Made by a program: the position numbers and the translations under genes. From NCBI GenBank assembly GCA_902523635.1, contig CABZAE010000004.1:45844-109843 (forward strand): a stretch of 64,000 bases of DNA. Direction: 5' to 3'. The DNA is from an uncultured Bacteroidota bacterium (GTDB lineage: Bacteria > Bacteroidota > Bacteroidia > Flavobacteriales > Flavobacteriaceae). Positions 49,208 to 57,648 of the stretch are shown here, in pieces; the first letter of the stretch is position 1, and each line of letters opens with the position of its first letter. Under the pieces are notes generated by a model. The model worked only from the letters and a program-made list of their open reading frames with translations. It made no database searches and had not been told where the DNA came from.

Positions 49208-50196
49208 AGGCTACATTTTTTTAGAGATTTGAAAGAGTTAAATGCAGCACCAGATTCGATTGATTCTTTTGCTTTTTCAAGTCCATAATCTAAAGTTTTA
49301 TTGAGCGCTGTCGAAATGGCTAAACCGGAGTTAGCTATCACTACATTTTTTTGAGTGATTGTAGATTTATTTTTCAAAATATTCATAAAAATTTCGGAAG
49401 ACTTTTTGATTGAAACACCTCCTTCTAGAGACTTTGCATCAACTTTATTAAATGAAAAATCTGAAGGATTTAAAAACTCATTTGAGTTGTTTCTGATGAT
49501 ATTTACTTTTCCAGTCAAGGAAATCTCATCATAACCATCTAGCGAATGTATTATTGAAAATTTTTTTTCAGAATTTCGTAGTATGTGTGAGTAAAGTCTC
49601 GACAATTCTAAACTATACACTCCTACCATTTGATATTTTGGTTTTGATGGATTAACAAGAGGGCCAAGCATATTGAAAAATGTTTTTAGCCCAAGTTCTT
49701 TTCTAACTGGAGCAACATGCTTCATTGCAGGGTGAAATAGTGGAGCGTGTAAAATACAAATATTAGATTCGTCAAGGCATTTTTTTAAATAATTACAATC
49801 ATTTGAGAATTTGATTCCAAGAAATTCAAGCACATTGCTTGATCCACAAGAAGAGGACACACCATAATTTCCATGTTTTGATACTTTAATTCCACAACCT
49901 GCTGTAACAAATGCAGCAGCTGTAGATATGTTGAACGTGTCTTTGTTATCCCCACCTGTTCCACACAAATCAATAGTATCATATTCCTTTAAATCAATCT
50001 CAGTGCAAAGTTCAAGAAGAGCATCACGAAAACCTTCTAATTCTTCAACTGTAATTGGTCTTATCATAAAAACTGTCAGAAATGATGATATTAAGGAATT
50101 ATTAAACTTTCCAGTTGAAATTTCTAACAGAATTCTTTTTGCTTCTTCTTTTTTCAGTGTTTTATTGGAAATAAGATTGATTAATGTTTCTTTCAT
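49204..50196 (-). CDS. trpD: Anthranilate phosphoribosyltransferase
   Basis: The 330 residues include the PRPP-binding DLCGTGGDNKDTFNIST, KHGNYGVSSSCGSSNVLE and FFNMLGPLVNPSKP, which identify TrpD. It transfers phosphoribose to anthranilate. It starts 2 nt after trpG and overlaps trpC by 4 nt. Confidence 0.97.
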   Translation of the reverse strand: MKETLINLISNKTLKKEEAKRILLEISTGKFNNSLISSFLTVFMIRPITVEELEGFRDALLELCTEIDLKEYDTIDLCGTGGDNKDTFNISTAAAFVTAGCGIKVSKHGNYGVSSSCGSSNVLEFLGIKFSNDCNYLKKCLDESNICILHAPLFHPAMKHVAPVRKELGLKTFFNMLGPLVNPSKPKYQMVGVYSLELSRLYSHILRNSEKKFSIIHSLDGYDEISLTGKVNIIRNNSNEFLNPSDFSFNKVDAKSLEGGVSIKKSSEIFMNILKNKSTITQKNVVIANSGLAISTALNKTLDYGLEKAKESIESGAAFNSFKSLKKCSL

Positions 50197-50198
50197 TT

Positions 50199-50765
50199 TT
50201 AAATGTTTAGCCAGTTTTTTAACAACAACTTTCCATGCTCTGTTAGTATTGATTCTGGATGGAATTGTACACCTCTCACATCTAAATATTTATGACGCAA
50301 AGCCATAATTTGATTATTTTCATCATAAGCTAATGCTTCTAAATTTTTTGGCAATGGTTGTTTTGAAACCCAAGAGTGGTACCTTCCAACATTAAAACTT
50401 TTTGGTATACCTTTAAATAATGAGTCTTCTGTTGTAATATTAATTTTTGTAGCAACTCCATGAAATACTTTTTTTAAGTTTATTATTTCACCTCCAAAAA
50501 CCTCTGTTATAGCTTGATGCCCTAGGCATACGCCGAGGATGCTTTTCGATTCAGCATAATTTGATATTATTTTTTTCAGTAATCCGGCCTCAGAGGGTAT
50601 TCCAGGTCCTGGAGACAAAACGATTTTTTCAAACTTTTTTAAATCATCAATTCCTAATTTATCGTTTCTTATTACAGTTGTTTTACTACCAAGTTCTTCC
50701 AAATAATGCACTAGATTGTAAGTGAATGAATCATAATTGTCTATAACAATAACATCTTTTTTCAT
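50199..50765 (-). CDS. trpG: Anthranilate synthase glutamine amidotransferase subunit
   Basis: This 188-residue class I amidotransferase has the nucleophile Cys in ILGVCLGHQAI and the His-Glu pair in VQFHPESILTEHG. It supplies ammonia to TrpE. Similar proteins also serve PabB, but the position between trpE and trpD supports TrpG. It overlaps trpE by 4 nt. Confidence 0.95.
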   Translation of the reverse strand: MKKDVIVIDNYDSFTYNLVHYLEELGSKTTVIRNDKLGIDDLKKFEKIVLSPGPGIPSEAGLLKKIISNYAESKSILGVCLGHQAITEVFGGEIINLKKVFHGVATKINITTEDSLFKGIPKSFNVGRYHSWVSKQPLPKNLEALAYDENNQIMALRHKYLDVRGVQFHPESILTEHGKLLLKNWLNI

Positions 50766-52153
50766 ATTTTTTCTGCAGATTTTAATGCTGAGTTTAAAGC
50801 ACCCAATTTGTTGTTAATTTCTTTGAGCTCTGTTTTTGGAATTGATTTCTCAACGATTCCTGCTCCGGCCTGAAAATACAGATCATTATTTTTACTTAAA
50901 AATGATCGAATAATAATTGCGTGATTGAAATTTCCCTCAAAATCCATGTATCCAATGGCCCCGCCATAAAATGATCGGTTACATGGTTCATACTTATTTA
51001 TGAGTTGCATGGCCCTGTGTTTTGGAGCGCCGCTGAGTGTTCCAGCGGGAAAAGTATCGGCAACAATTTGAAATGTTGATGTTCTGCTCTTAACATCACC
51101 CGAAACTTTTGAAACCAAGTGAATTACATGTGAGTAAAATTGAATCTCTCTATCTTTCTCAACTTTAACATTACTTCCGTTTCTACTTAAATCGTTTCTT
51201 GCAAGATCAACTAACATCATGTGTTCGCTGTTTTCTTTGTCATCCTTGGAAAGCTTTTTTGCTTTTATTGAATCTTTTATATCATTTCCAGTCCTTTTAA
51301 AAGTACCAGCTATTGGGTGGATTTCGGCTTTTCTATCTTTGATAACAATTTGAGCTTCAGGTGAACTTCCAAAAATTTTATAACCTCCAAAGTCAAAGTA
51401 AAACAAGTATGGTGAAGGATTGATAGACCTAAGCGCTCTGTAAAGCTTAAATTCGTCTCCAATAAAACTTTGCTTGAACCTTCTTGAAATTACAATTTGA
51501 AAAACGTCCCCTCTCAAACAATGATTGATTCCTTTTTTTACGAGCTTTATATAATCTTTATCACTCATGTTACATTCGATGTTTCCTTTTGTGGTGAACG
51601 GATAGTTTTGAAGTTTGTTGTTGAAAATGAGATCATGGATTTCATCCAAATTATTAGATTGATTAAGGCAATGATTGTATAATATTGCTTCATTGTTAAA
51701 TACGTTAACAACGATTATGTTCGTGTAAAAAGCATAAAAGATTGATGGAATATCTAATTCATCATTTTTTTCTTCGATCACTATGTCCTCAAAATATTTT
51801 ACTGCATCGTAGTTTGTATAACCAAATACACCATTGTTCATATGATTTTTATTGTTGATCTCACATTTGAAAGAATTACAAAATCCTGTAATTTGTTCAA
51901 CCACACAATCACCTGTTTTGATATTAATTTTTTTCTTTTGGTCTGGATACTCAATTTCAATTTGTTGTTTTTTGATAGAAATATGTGAAATTGGATTGAA
52001 ACATATGTAAGCGTAACTATTATCATTCACACCATAATCACTACTTTCAAGTAAAATTGAATTGGAAAATTTTTCCCTGACTTTTTGGTAAATACTGACA
52101 GGTGTGAGAGTATCTGCCAAAACCTTTTTTTTATATGTCTTAAAATTATACAA
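50762..52153 (-). CDS. trpE: Anthranilate synthase component I
   Basis: This chorismate-using enzyme commits carbon to tryptophan. The N-terminal LLESSDY is part of the tryptophan feedback site; FQIVISRRF, IAGTFKRTG, LVDLARNDLSRN and FPAGTLSGAPKHRAM are catalytic-domain hallmarks. The in-frame ATG at 52234 would include the attenuator hairpin, so I prefer the TTG at 52153 (463 residues), just before KTYKKKVLADTLTP, where homologues begin. Expression is controlled by the leader at 52167-52308. Confidence 0.93.
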   Translation of the reverse strand: MYNFKTYKKKVLADTLTPVSIYQKVREKFSNSILLESSDYGVNDNSYAYICFNPISHISIKKQQIEIEYPDQKKKINIKTGDCVVEQITGFCNSFKCEINNKNHMNNGVFGYTNYDAVKYFEDIVIEEKNDELDIPSIFYAFYTNIIVVNVFNNEAILYNHCLNQSNNLDEIHDLIFNNKLQNYPFTTKGNIECNMSDKDYIKLVKKGINHCLRGDVFQIVISRRFKQSFIGDEFKLYRALRSINPSPYLFYFDFGGYKIFGSSPEAQIVIKDRKAEIHPIAGTFKRTGNDIKDSIKAKKLSKDDKENSEHMMLVDLARNDLSRNGSNVKVEKDREIQFYSHVIHLVSKVSGDVKSRTSTFQIVADTFPAGTLSGAPKHRAMQLINKYEPCNRSFYGGAIGYMDFEGNFNHAIIIRSFLSKNNDLYFQAGAGIVEKSIPKTELKEINNKLGALNSALKSAEKI

Positions 52154-52166
52154 CCTTTTATAAATT

Positions 52167-52194
52167 AAAAAAGGCCTGTCGCGAGACAAGCCTT
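52167..52194 (-). terminator. trp attenuator terminator
   Basis: On the minus strand AAGGCTTGTC (52194-52185) pairs with GACAGGCCTT (52180-52171) around a TCGC loop, followed by a run of six Ts. It stands between the leader peptide and trpE, 14 nt before the trpE start. Its loop and 5' arm overlap a TCGCGA that matches the TCGCGA at the end of the leader peptide. Confidence 0.9.
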
Positions 52195-52218
52195 GGTTCA
52201 TTAACAAAATGGGTGTGA

Positions 52219-52260
52219 CTATCGCGAAATGCAATTAGGATTAAACCACCACCAAATCAT
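52219..52260 (-). CDS. trpL: trp leader peptide, MIWWWFNPNCISR
   Basis: This 13-codon frame has an ATG at 52260 and a TAG at 52219-52221, and it encodes three consecutive Trp codons at positions 3-5. It starts 17 nt downstream of a good -7 element and ends 25 nt before the terminator stem. Ribosome stalling at the Trp codons would leave the downstream TTTCGCGATA free to pair with the terminator loop region and prevent termination. The sequence shows the parts; the switching is inferred from classical trp attenuation. Confidence 0.88.
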   Translation of the reverse strand: MIWWWFNPNCISR

Positions 52261-52276
52261 TTTTTTTATCATTTTT

Positions 52277-52308
52277 CAAATATATTAATCAATGTTTTAC
52301 AAAACAAA
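52277..52308 (-). promoter_or_regulatory. trp operon promoter
   Basis: On the minus strand TTTG (52308-52305) and TATATTTG (52284-52277) are separated by exactly 20 nt, a full match to the Bacteroidota consensus. It lies upstream of trpL in the divergent gap to the rhodanese gene. No second operator is evident. Confidence 0.8.
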
Positions 52309-52370
52309 CATTACTTTAATTTTTTATAACTAAAAATATTCAGAAATTTACATAGTTATTATATTGAAAA

Positions 52371-52676
52371 ATGAATTTAAATCAAGAAAAGTGGTTGTCC
52401 TCAATTAATAATTCTGAAAACAGCTTGATTATTGATGTTCGAACACAAGATGAATTTAATGACGGCCACATTGAAAACTCGTTAAATTTTAATATTTATG
52501 ATGCAGTTAAATTTATTGAAGAAATCAGTAAATTAGATAAACAAGCTAGCGTTCATGTTTATTGTAAGTCTGGTGTAAGAAGTCTTCAGGCTTGTGAAAT
52601 TATAAAAGGAATGGGTTTCAGTAAAGTTTTTAATTTGATTGGTGGTATTACTGAATGGAAAAATAAAATAGTTTAA
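52371..52676 (+). CDS. Rhodanese-like domain protein
   Basis: This 101-residue single-domain protein has IIDVRTQDEFNDGHIENSLN and the active-site loop YCKSGVRS with the catalytic Cys. It could transfer sulfane sulfur, acceptor unknown. There is no signal peptide, so it is cytoplasmic. It is followed 10 nt later by the PspC gene. Confidence 0.92.
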   Translation: MNLNQEKWLSSINNSENSLIIDVRTQDEFNDGHIENSLNFNIYDAVKFIEEISKLDKQASVHVYCKSGVRSLQACEIIKGMGFSKVFNLIGGITEWKNKIV

Positions 52677-52686
52677 TAGTGCTGTT

Positions 52687-52905
52687 TTGGATAACTTTAG
52701 ATATTTTTTAGAAAGAAATGGTTTTTCAGTTTGTTCAAGACTTGCTGATTGGATGGGAATTAGAGCTAAGAATGTTAGACTTTTTTTTATATACATAAGT
52801 TTTTTTTCTCTTGGATTTAATTTTGCTATTTATTTGACTTTGGCATTTTGGCTAAAAATGAAAGATTTAATTTCAACCAAAAGATCATCAGTTTTTGATT
52901 TATAA
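52687..52905 (+). CDS. PspC-domain membrane protein (72 residues)
   Basis: GFSVCSRLADWMGIRAKNVRLFFIYISF and LTLAFWLKMKDL match the flavobacterial stand-alone PspC domain, with one or two transmembrane helices and a C-terminal TKRSSVFDL. In enterobacteria PspC senses envelope stress; no other psp gene is here. The start is TTG, as no ATG or GTG is in frame after the rhodanese stop. Confidence 0.85.
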   Translation: MDNFRYFLERNGFSVCSRLADWMGIRAKNVRLFFIYISFFSLGFNFAIYLTLAFWLKMKDLISTKRSSVFDL

Positions 52906-52972
52906 AAAAATTATTTGAATTGATTCAATTAATTTGCATCTTGTTAAATTATATTTACTCCAAATAGAAAAA

Positions 52973-54499
52973 ATGAAAAAGACAATACTAAGCCTGATTT
53001 TAATTTTTACGACATTTACTAATTCAGCACAAGAAAAGGGTCTTGACCAAAAAATTGATGAAGCATTTGCTCCAATATCTGAATTTTTCACCAAAACAAT
53101 TTTTTTTGAAATTGCTGGTTATCCCTTTGTTATTCTTTTGCTAATTGCTAGTGCAGCTTTTTTTACAACATTTTTTGGATTCCCTAATTTAAGATACTTT
53201 AAAACTGCTATCAATGTTGTCAGAGGAAAATATGATGAAATAGAGAAAGACGACTCTGGTTCAAAGGATGGTGAAGTTTCTCATTTTCAAGCTTTAGCCA
53301 CTGCAGTTTCAGGTACAGTAGGGAATGGAAACATAGCTGGAGTTGCTTTAGCTATTGCTCTTGGTGGTCCTGGAGCAACATTTTGGATGATTATTTGTGG
53401 TCTTATTGGAATGTCCTCAAAATTTGTTGAGTGTACTCTTGGAGTTAAATATCGTGATGTTGGTGAGGATGGAACAGTGTATGGTGGTCCAATGTATTAT
53501 CTCACGAAGGGGTTAAAAGAAAAAGGTTTTACTATTTTGGGTAAAGTTGCTGCAGTTTTTTTTGCAATATTTTGTATTGGAGGTTCTTTTGGCGGAGGTA
53601 ATGCAGCCCAGTCAAATCAAGCAACGATAGTTTTAAAACAGCTTTTGGGACTAGAAAGCACCAGCGCTGGCGCAATGATTGGTCTTGTACTAGCAGTTTT
53701 AGTTGGTATAATTATTATTGGCGGTATAAAAAGAATTGCTTCTGTAACTGAAAAAATTGTTCCTTTTATGGCTCTTCTTTATTTGGTTGCATGTATTTAC
53801 ATACTATTAGTAAATTTCACACTTGTTGATGATGCAATTTCGTTAATTATTACAGAAGCATTTAATCCAACTGCCGTGGGTGTTGGGGGGTTCATTGGAG
53901 TTGTAATGGTTGGGTTTAGAAGGGCTGCATTTTCGAATGAAGCCGGAGTAGGCTCAGCGTCAATTGCGCATTCTGCAGTAAAAACAAAATATGCTGCATC
54001 TGAGGGGTTAGTAGCGTTATTGGAACCTTTTATAGACACTGTTGTTATTTGTACAATGACAGCACTCGTAATCATAATTTTTAATTTTGGAGGGTTTTTT
54101 GAATATGGAGGCGATGGTATGGGAACTGTGTTTATTGATGGCGTCCCTTTTGAAGGAGCAGCTATAACCACAAAAGCTTTTGAGCAATACATCCCTCTAT
54201 CAAATGTATTCTTGACAATTTCTGTTGTATTATTTGCTGTATCAACAATGATTTCATGGTCATATTATGGTCTGCAGTCATGGAAGTATTTATTCGGAAG
54301 AGGAAGAATAGCTGATCTGACATACAAATTGATTTTTTGCTTGTTTGTAATTATTGGGTCAGCAGCCAGTATGAGCTCAATATGGGATTTTTCTGATGCT
54401 ATGATATTTGCAATGGTATTTCCAAATATGATAGGATTATTTTTCTTGTTTCCTGTAGTTAAAAAAGAATTAAAAAAATATTTAAGCGCAATTAACTAA
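52973..54499 (+). CDS. Sodium:alanine symporter family (AGCS) transporter
   Basis: This 508-residue membrane protein has an N-terminal signal-like helix (to NSAQ) and about 11 further helices. Family signatures are ALATAVSGTVGNGNIAGVALAI and FSNEAGVGSASIAHSAVKT. It imports alanine or glycine with sodium, which fits a marine organism. I chose the ATG at 52973, the start of the hydrophobic leader, over an ATG at 52934. Confidence 0.95.
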   Translation: MKKTILSLILIFTTFTNSAQEKGLDQKIDEAFAPISEFFTKTIFFEIAGYPFVILLLIASAAFFTTFFGFPNLRYFKTAINVVRGKYDEIEKDDSGSKDGEVSHFQALATAVSGTVGNGNIAGVALAIALGGPGATFWMIICGLIGMSSKFVECTLGVKYRDVGEDGTVYGGPMYYLTKGLKEKGFTILGKVAAVFFAIFCIGGSFGGGNAAQSNQATIVLKQLLGLESTSAGAMIGLVLAVLVGIIIIGGIKRIASVTEKIVPFMALLYLVACIYILLVNFTLVDDAISLIITEAFNPTAVGVGGFIGVVMVGFRRAAFSNEAGVGSASIAHSAVKTKYAASEGLVALLEPFIDTVVICTMTALVIIIFNFGGFFEYGGDGMGTVFIDGVPFEGAAITTKAFEQYIPLSNVFLTISVVLFAVSTMISWSYYGLQSWKYLFGRGRIADLTYKLIFCLFVIIGSAASMSSIWDFSDAMIFAMVFPNMIGLFFLFPVVKKELKKYLSAIN

Positions 54500-54525
54500 A
54501 AACTTAGTTGAGAATCAAAAAAAAA

Positions 54526-54557
54526 TTTTTAGTGATTAAAAAATGTTTCTATATTTG
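54526..54557 (+). promoter_or_regulatory. Promoter of rpsU
   Basis: TATATTTG at 54550-54557 matches the -7 consensus exactly, with TTTT at 54526-54529 20 nt upstream in place of TTTG. It is 17 nt before the ATG. Confidence 0.6.
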
Positions 54558-54574
54558 CGGGCAATATATTAATT

Positions 54575-54769
54575 ATGTTAATAATTCCCGTCAAAGAAGG
54601 AGAAAATATAGATAGAGCTCTTAAAAGATTTAAACGAAAGTTTGACAAGACTGGCGCTATGAAAAACCTCCGTGAAAGACAAGCCTTTATAAAACCTTCG
54701 GTTAAACACAGAGACAAGATCAAAAAGGCTGCATATGTGCAAAATTTAAAAGATCTTCAAAACTTATAA
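54575..54769 (+). CDS. rpsU: Small ribosomal subunit protein bS21
   Basis: The 64 residues match bS21: MLIIPVKEGENIDRALKRFKRKFDKTG and the basic C-terminal part. In Bacteroidota this protein helps hold the 16S rRNA 3' end, in line with the absence of Shine-Dalgarno sites in the whole window. It is followed by xerC. Confidence 0.97.
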   Translation: MLIIPVKEGENIDRALKRFKRKFDKTGAMKNLRERQAFIKPSVKHRDKIKKAAYVQNLKDLQNL

Positions 54770-54817
54770 TCTGTTTTTTACAACCATTTTATTAAATTAG
54801 GTTTCTCAATAGGTTGT

Positions 54818-55702
54818 ATGCTTTTCAAAAATTTTTTTGATTACCTAATTAAGGAAAGAAATTATTCAGACAATACAGTTAAAGCTTATAAAAAAGATCT
54901 GAATACTTTTTCAAATTTCTGCATCTCTGAGTTAAAAAAAAATGATATCAGAGATATTGATTACACTGTCATAAGAAATTGGATTGTCAATTTATCTGAG
55001 TCTAAATTGTCCCCTTTGACAATCAACAGAAAAATATCTGCTTTAAGTAGATACTACGATTTTCTCATAAAAATCGATGAAATAAATGAATCTCCATTAA
55101 AAAATCACAAAAGACTTAAGGTTCAGCCCAAAATTATTATTCCATTTACCGAGGAAGAAGTTTATAATGTAATTGATGTGTTTGATGATGATTTTGAAGG
55201 TAAAAGAAACATGCTTATGGTTGAAATGCTTTACTCAACAGGAATCAGAAGAGATGAATTAATAAATATTAAAATTGATGATATTTTTATGGATGAAGAT
55301 TTAATTAAAGTAAGGGGTAAAAGAAATAAGGAAAGACTTGTTCCCTTAATCACTTCATTAAAAAAAAGTATCCATAAATATTTAATCTTTCGTGATCAAT
55401 TAAATTCTTCCTCAAAAAACTTGTTCTTAACCTCAAAGGGATTGAAAATTGGACCTTCCCTTGTTTACAGGGTAGTCAAAAAATATTTTTCCAAAGTTTC
55501 AACCAAAGTAAAGCGAAGTCCTCATGTGCTTAGACATTCATTTGCATCTCATCTGTTAAATAATGGTGCAGACATAAATTCAATAAAAGAAATTTTGGGT
55601 CATTCGAGTCTGGCTTCAACACAGATTTACACCAAAATAAAACTTCCAAAAATCATTAGCGATTATCAAAAAAACCATCCAAGAGAAATAAAAAAAGAGT
55701 AA
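54818..55702 (+). CDS. xerC: Tyrosine recombinase XerC/XerD
   Basis: The 294 residues comprise an N-terminal SAM-like domain (1-100) and a catalytic domain with R in TGIRRDELI, HVLRHSFASHLL, LGHSSLASTQIYTK and the nucleophile tyrosine. It resolves chromosome dimers at dif. Many relatives have a ribosome hibernation factor gene next; here only 83 nt separate it from the tRNA cluster. Confidence 0.93.
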   Translation: MLFKNFFDYLIKERNYSDNTVKAYKKDLNTFSNFCISELKKNDIRDIDYTVIRNWIVNLSESKLSPLTINRKISALSRYYDFLIKIDEINESPLKNHKRLKVQPKIIIPFTEEEVYNVIDVFDDDFEGKRNMLMVEMLYSTGIRRDELINIKIDDIFMDEDLIKVRGKRNKERLVPLITSLKKSIHKYLIFRDQLNSSSKNLFLTSKGLKIGPSLVYRVVKKYFSKVSTKVKRSPHVLRHSFASHLLNNGADINSIKEILGHSSLASTQIYTKIKLPKIISDYQKNHPREIKKE

Positions 55703-55732
55703 TTAATTTAACGTTAAAAAATTTTATTAATC

Positions 55733-55764
55733 TTTGATTCAAAAAAAATAAATCTATACATTTG
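55733..55764 (+). promoter_or_regulatory. Promoter of the Thr-Tyr-Gly tRNA cluster
   Basis: TTTG at 55733-55736 and TACATTTG at 55757-55764 have exactly 20 nt between them, a full consensus match. The first tRNA begins 22 nt downstream. Confidence 0.85.
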
Positions 55765-55785
55765 CGAACCATTAATTATGGACAA

Positions 55786-55859
55786 GCCGATGTAGCTCAG
55801 CTGGCTAGAGCAGCTGATTTGTAATCAGCAGGTCGTGGGTTCGAGTCCCTCCATCGGCT
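55786..55859 (+). tRNA. tRNA-Thr (anticodon TGT)
   Basis: A 74-nt cloverleaf with acceptor GCCGATG/CATCGGC and anticodon arm GCTGA-TTTGTAA-TCAGC. It has discriminator T and no encoded CCA. First of three closely spaced tRNAs. Confidence 0.97.
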
Positions 55860-55880
55860 CTAGTTGTTCTTTAAAATATT

Positions 55881-55965
55881 GGGGAGATACTCAAGCGGCC
55901 AACGAGGGCAGACTGTAAATCTGCTGTTTTTAACTTCGCAGGTTCGAATCCTGCTCTCCCCACCA
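55881..55965 (+). tRNA. tRNA-Tyr (anticodon GTA)
   Basis: A class II tRNA with a long variable arm, acceptor GGGGAGA/TCTCCCC, and anticodon arm GCAGA-CTGTAAA-TCTGC. It ends with discriminator A and an encoded CCA, unlike its neighbours. Confidence 0.97.
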
Positions 55966-55972
55966 AATTTAA

Positions 55973-56045
55973 GCGGGAGTAGCTCAGTTGGTAGAGCGTC
56001 AGCCTTCCAAGCTGAATGTCGCCGGTTCGAACCCGGTCTCCCGCT
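55973..56045 (+). tRNA. tRNA-Gly (anticodon TCC)
   Basis: A 73-nt cloverleaf with acceptor GCGGGAG/CTCCCGC and anticodon arm TCAGC-CTTCCAA-GCTGA. It has discriminator T and lies 7 nt after tRNA-Tyr. Confidence 0.97.
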
Positions 56046-56083
56046 CAATACACAGATTTTTTTGATATAAAACTAATACCAAA

Positions 56084-57004
56084 TTGAAAAAGGATTTTTT
56101 TAAAAATGTTAGGATCCTTGATGGTGGAATGGGCCAAGAACTATTATCCAGGGGGCTTAAAACCATTGGTACACTTTGGAGTGCAAGCGCTATTTTACAA
56201 GATAATTACCACGAACTAGTTGAAGACATTCATTTAGATTATATAAATGCTGGTTGTGACGTAATAATTACAACTACCTTTAGTACAAGAAAACAAAAGT
56301 TAGTAGAAAATGATTTAGCCCACAAATTTGAAGAATTGAATGTTAAGGCATGTGAAATTGCAATAAATGCCAAAGAAAAAAACCAACATATTTTAATTGC
56401 AGGGGGATTGCCTCCACAAAATGTGGTTTATTCTGCCGATGATAGATCTGATGAAGAAATACTTGAGAATTATTACGATCAAGCAAAGATAATCAACCCA
56501 TATGTAGATTTTTTTTTCTTTGAAGTAGTATCTAGTTTCAGGGAGGCCAAGTTAGCTACTAAAGCAATTGAATCTTTTAAAAAACCTTACTTACTTGGAT
56601 TACATATTTCTGAAGGTAAACTACTACCAAGTGGTGAAAAAATAGCCGCATTGAATGAAAATTTACAAATAAATGAAGCTTTGGGTGTTGTACTTTCTTG
56701 TGTTTCACCAGAAAATTATCTTCTTAATTCAAAAATTTTAAGAGATTTTGAATCTCCTTTCGGTTTCAAACTAAACGGATTTGATTTAACAAATCCAAAA
56801 CTTGGTTATTCAAATATTTATAATAGTGGTGATGTTGATAATCCAAATCTAATTTTGGGCAAGAGGCAAGATCTTGATCCAAAAAAATTCTATGAATTTT
56901 CAAAAACATTTAAAAATTTAGGTGCTACAATTTTAGGAGGATGTTGCGAAACATCTCCAGCACATATTAAAGAAATTGTTAAATTACGCAACACATTAGC
57001 ATAA
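56084..57004 (+). CDS. Homocysteine S-methyltransferase family protein
   Basis: The 306 residues begin VRILDGGMGQELLSRG, and the zinc site is GGCCETSP near the C terminus, with the upstream single Cys in VVLSCVSPEN. It would methylate homocysteine from S-methylmethionine or a betaine-like donor; the donor is not determined. The start is TTG, as no ATG is in frame after tRNA-Gly. It lies between two tRNA genes on the same strand. Confidence 0.88.
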   Translation: MKKDFFKNVRILDGGMGQELLSRGLKTIGTLWSASAILQDNYHELVEDIHLDYINAGCDVIITTTFSTRKQKLVENDLAHKFEELNVKACEIAINAKEKNQHILIAGGLPPQNVVYSADDRSDEEILENYYDQAKIINPYVDFFFFEVVSSFREAKLATKAIESFKKPYLLGLHISEGKLLPSGEKIAALNENLQINEALGVVLSCVSPENYLLNSKILRDFESPFGFKLNGFDLTNPKLGYSNIYNSGDVDNPNLILGKRQDLDPKKFYEFSKTFKNLGATILGGCCETSPAHIKEIVKLRNTLA

Positions 57005-57011
57005 ATATAAC

Positions 57012-57083
<72 letters not shown>

Positions 57084-57107
57084 CAAAAAAATAACTATAT
57101 TTATACC

Positions 57108-57638
57108 ATGAAAAAATTAATAATAATATCCTTAATTATCTGTCCATTTTTCTTACAAGCTCAAAATTTTCGTGACCTAGATAAAAGTCCCATGGATCAA
57201 GCTAAGTATCCAACAAGTAATAGAGTCACTGAAAAAATTGTAGTCATAACTTATAGTAGACCTCAGCTTAATGAAAGATCATTTCAAGAAATAGTTCCTT
57301 ATAATAAAGTTTGGCGAACTGGTGCGAATGAGGCTACAGAAATAAGATTATTCAAACCTGTTGTAATTGGTGATACGAATTTACAAGCTGGAACATACAC
57401 AATATTTACAATTCCTGAAGAAGAGCAGGTAGTATTTATAATCAATTCCGCAACAAATATCTGGGGAAGTTATTCCTACAATTCAAAAAATGATATTTTG
57501 AGAATAAAGGTACCCTTAAATAAAAGTAAAAAATCACTCGAAGCTTTTTCAATCGCTTTTTCTGATAAAAATGATCAACCAAAGATTCATTTTGGCTGGG
57601 ATTATGTTCGTTTTGAAATTCCGTTTAATGTTTTGTAA
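57108..57638 (+). CDS. Secreted DUF2911 protein
   Basis: The 176 residues begin with a signal peptide ending at LQAQN. DUF2911 hallmarks are VTYSRPQLNERSF-like VVITYSRPQLNERSF, YNKVWRTGANEATEI, LQAGTYTIFTIP and FHFGWDYVRFEIP-like ending. Function unknown; the family is common in Bacteroidota envelopes. I chose the ATG at 57108 because a longer frame would run through the tRNA-Thr gene. Confidence 0.9.
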   Translation: MKKLIIISLIICPFFLQAQNFRDLDKSPMDQAKYPTSNRVTEKIVVITYSRPQLNERSFQEIVPYNKVWRTGANEATEIRLFKPVVIGDTNLQAGTYTIFTIPEEEQVVFIINSATNIWGSYSYNSKNDILRIKVPLNKSKKSLEAFSIAFSDKNDQPKIHFGWDYVRFEIPFNVL

Positions 57639-57648
57639 ATATTTTAGT

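Noticed and set aside
52154-52234. trpE start at the ATG at 52234
   Set aside because: This would translate through the attenuator hairpin and part of the leader; homologues start near the KTYKKK segment, so the TTG at 52153 fits better.
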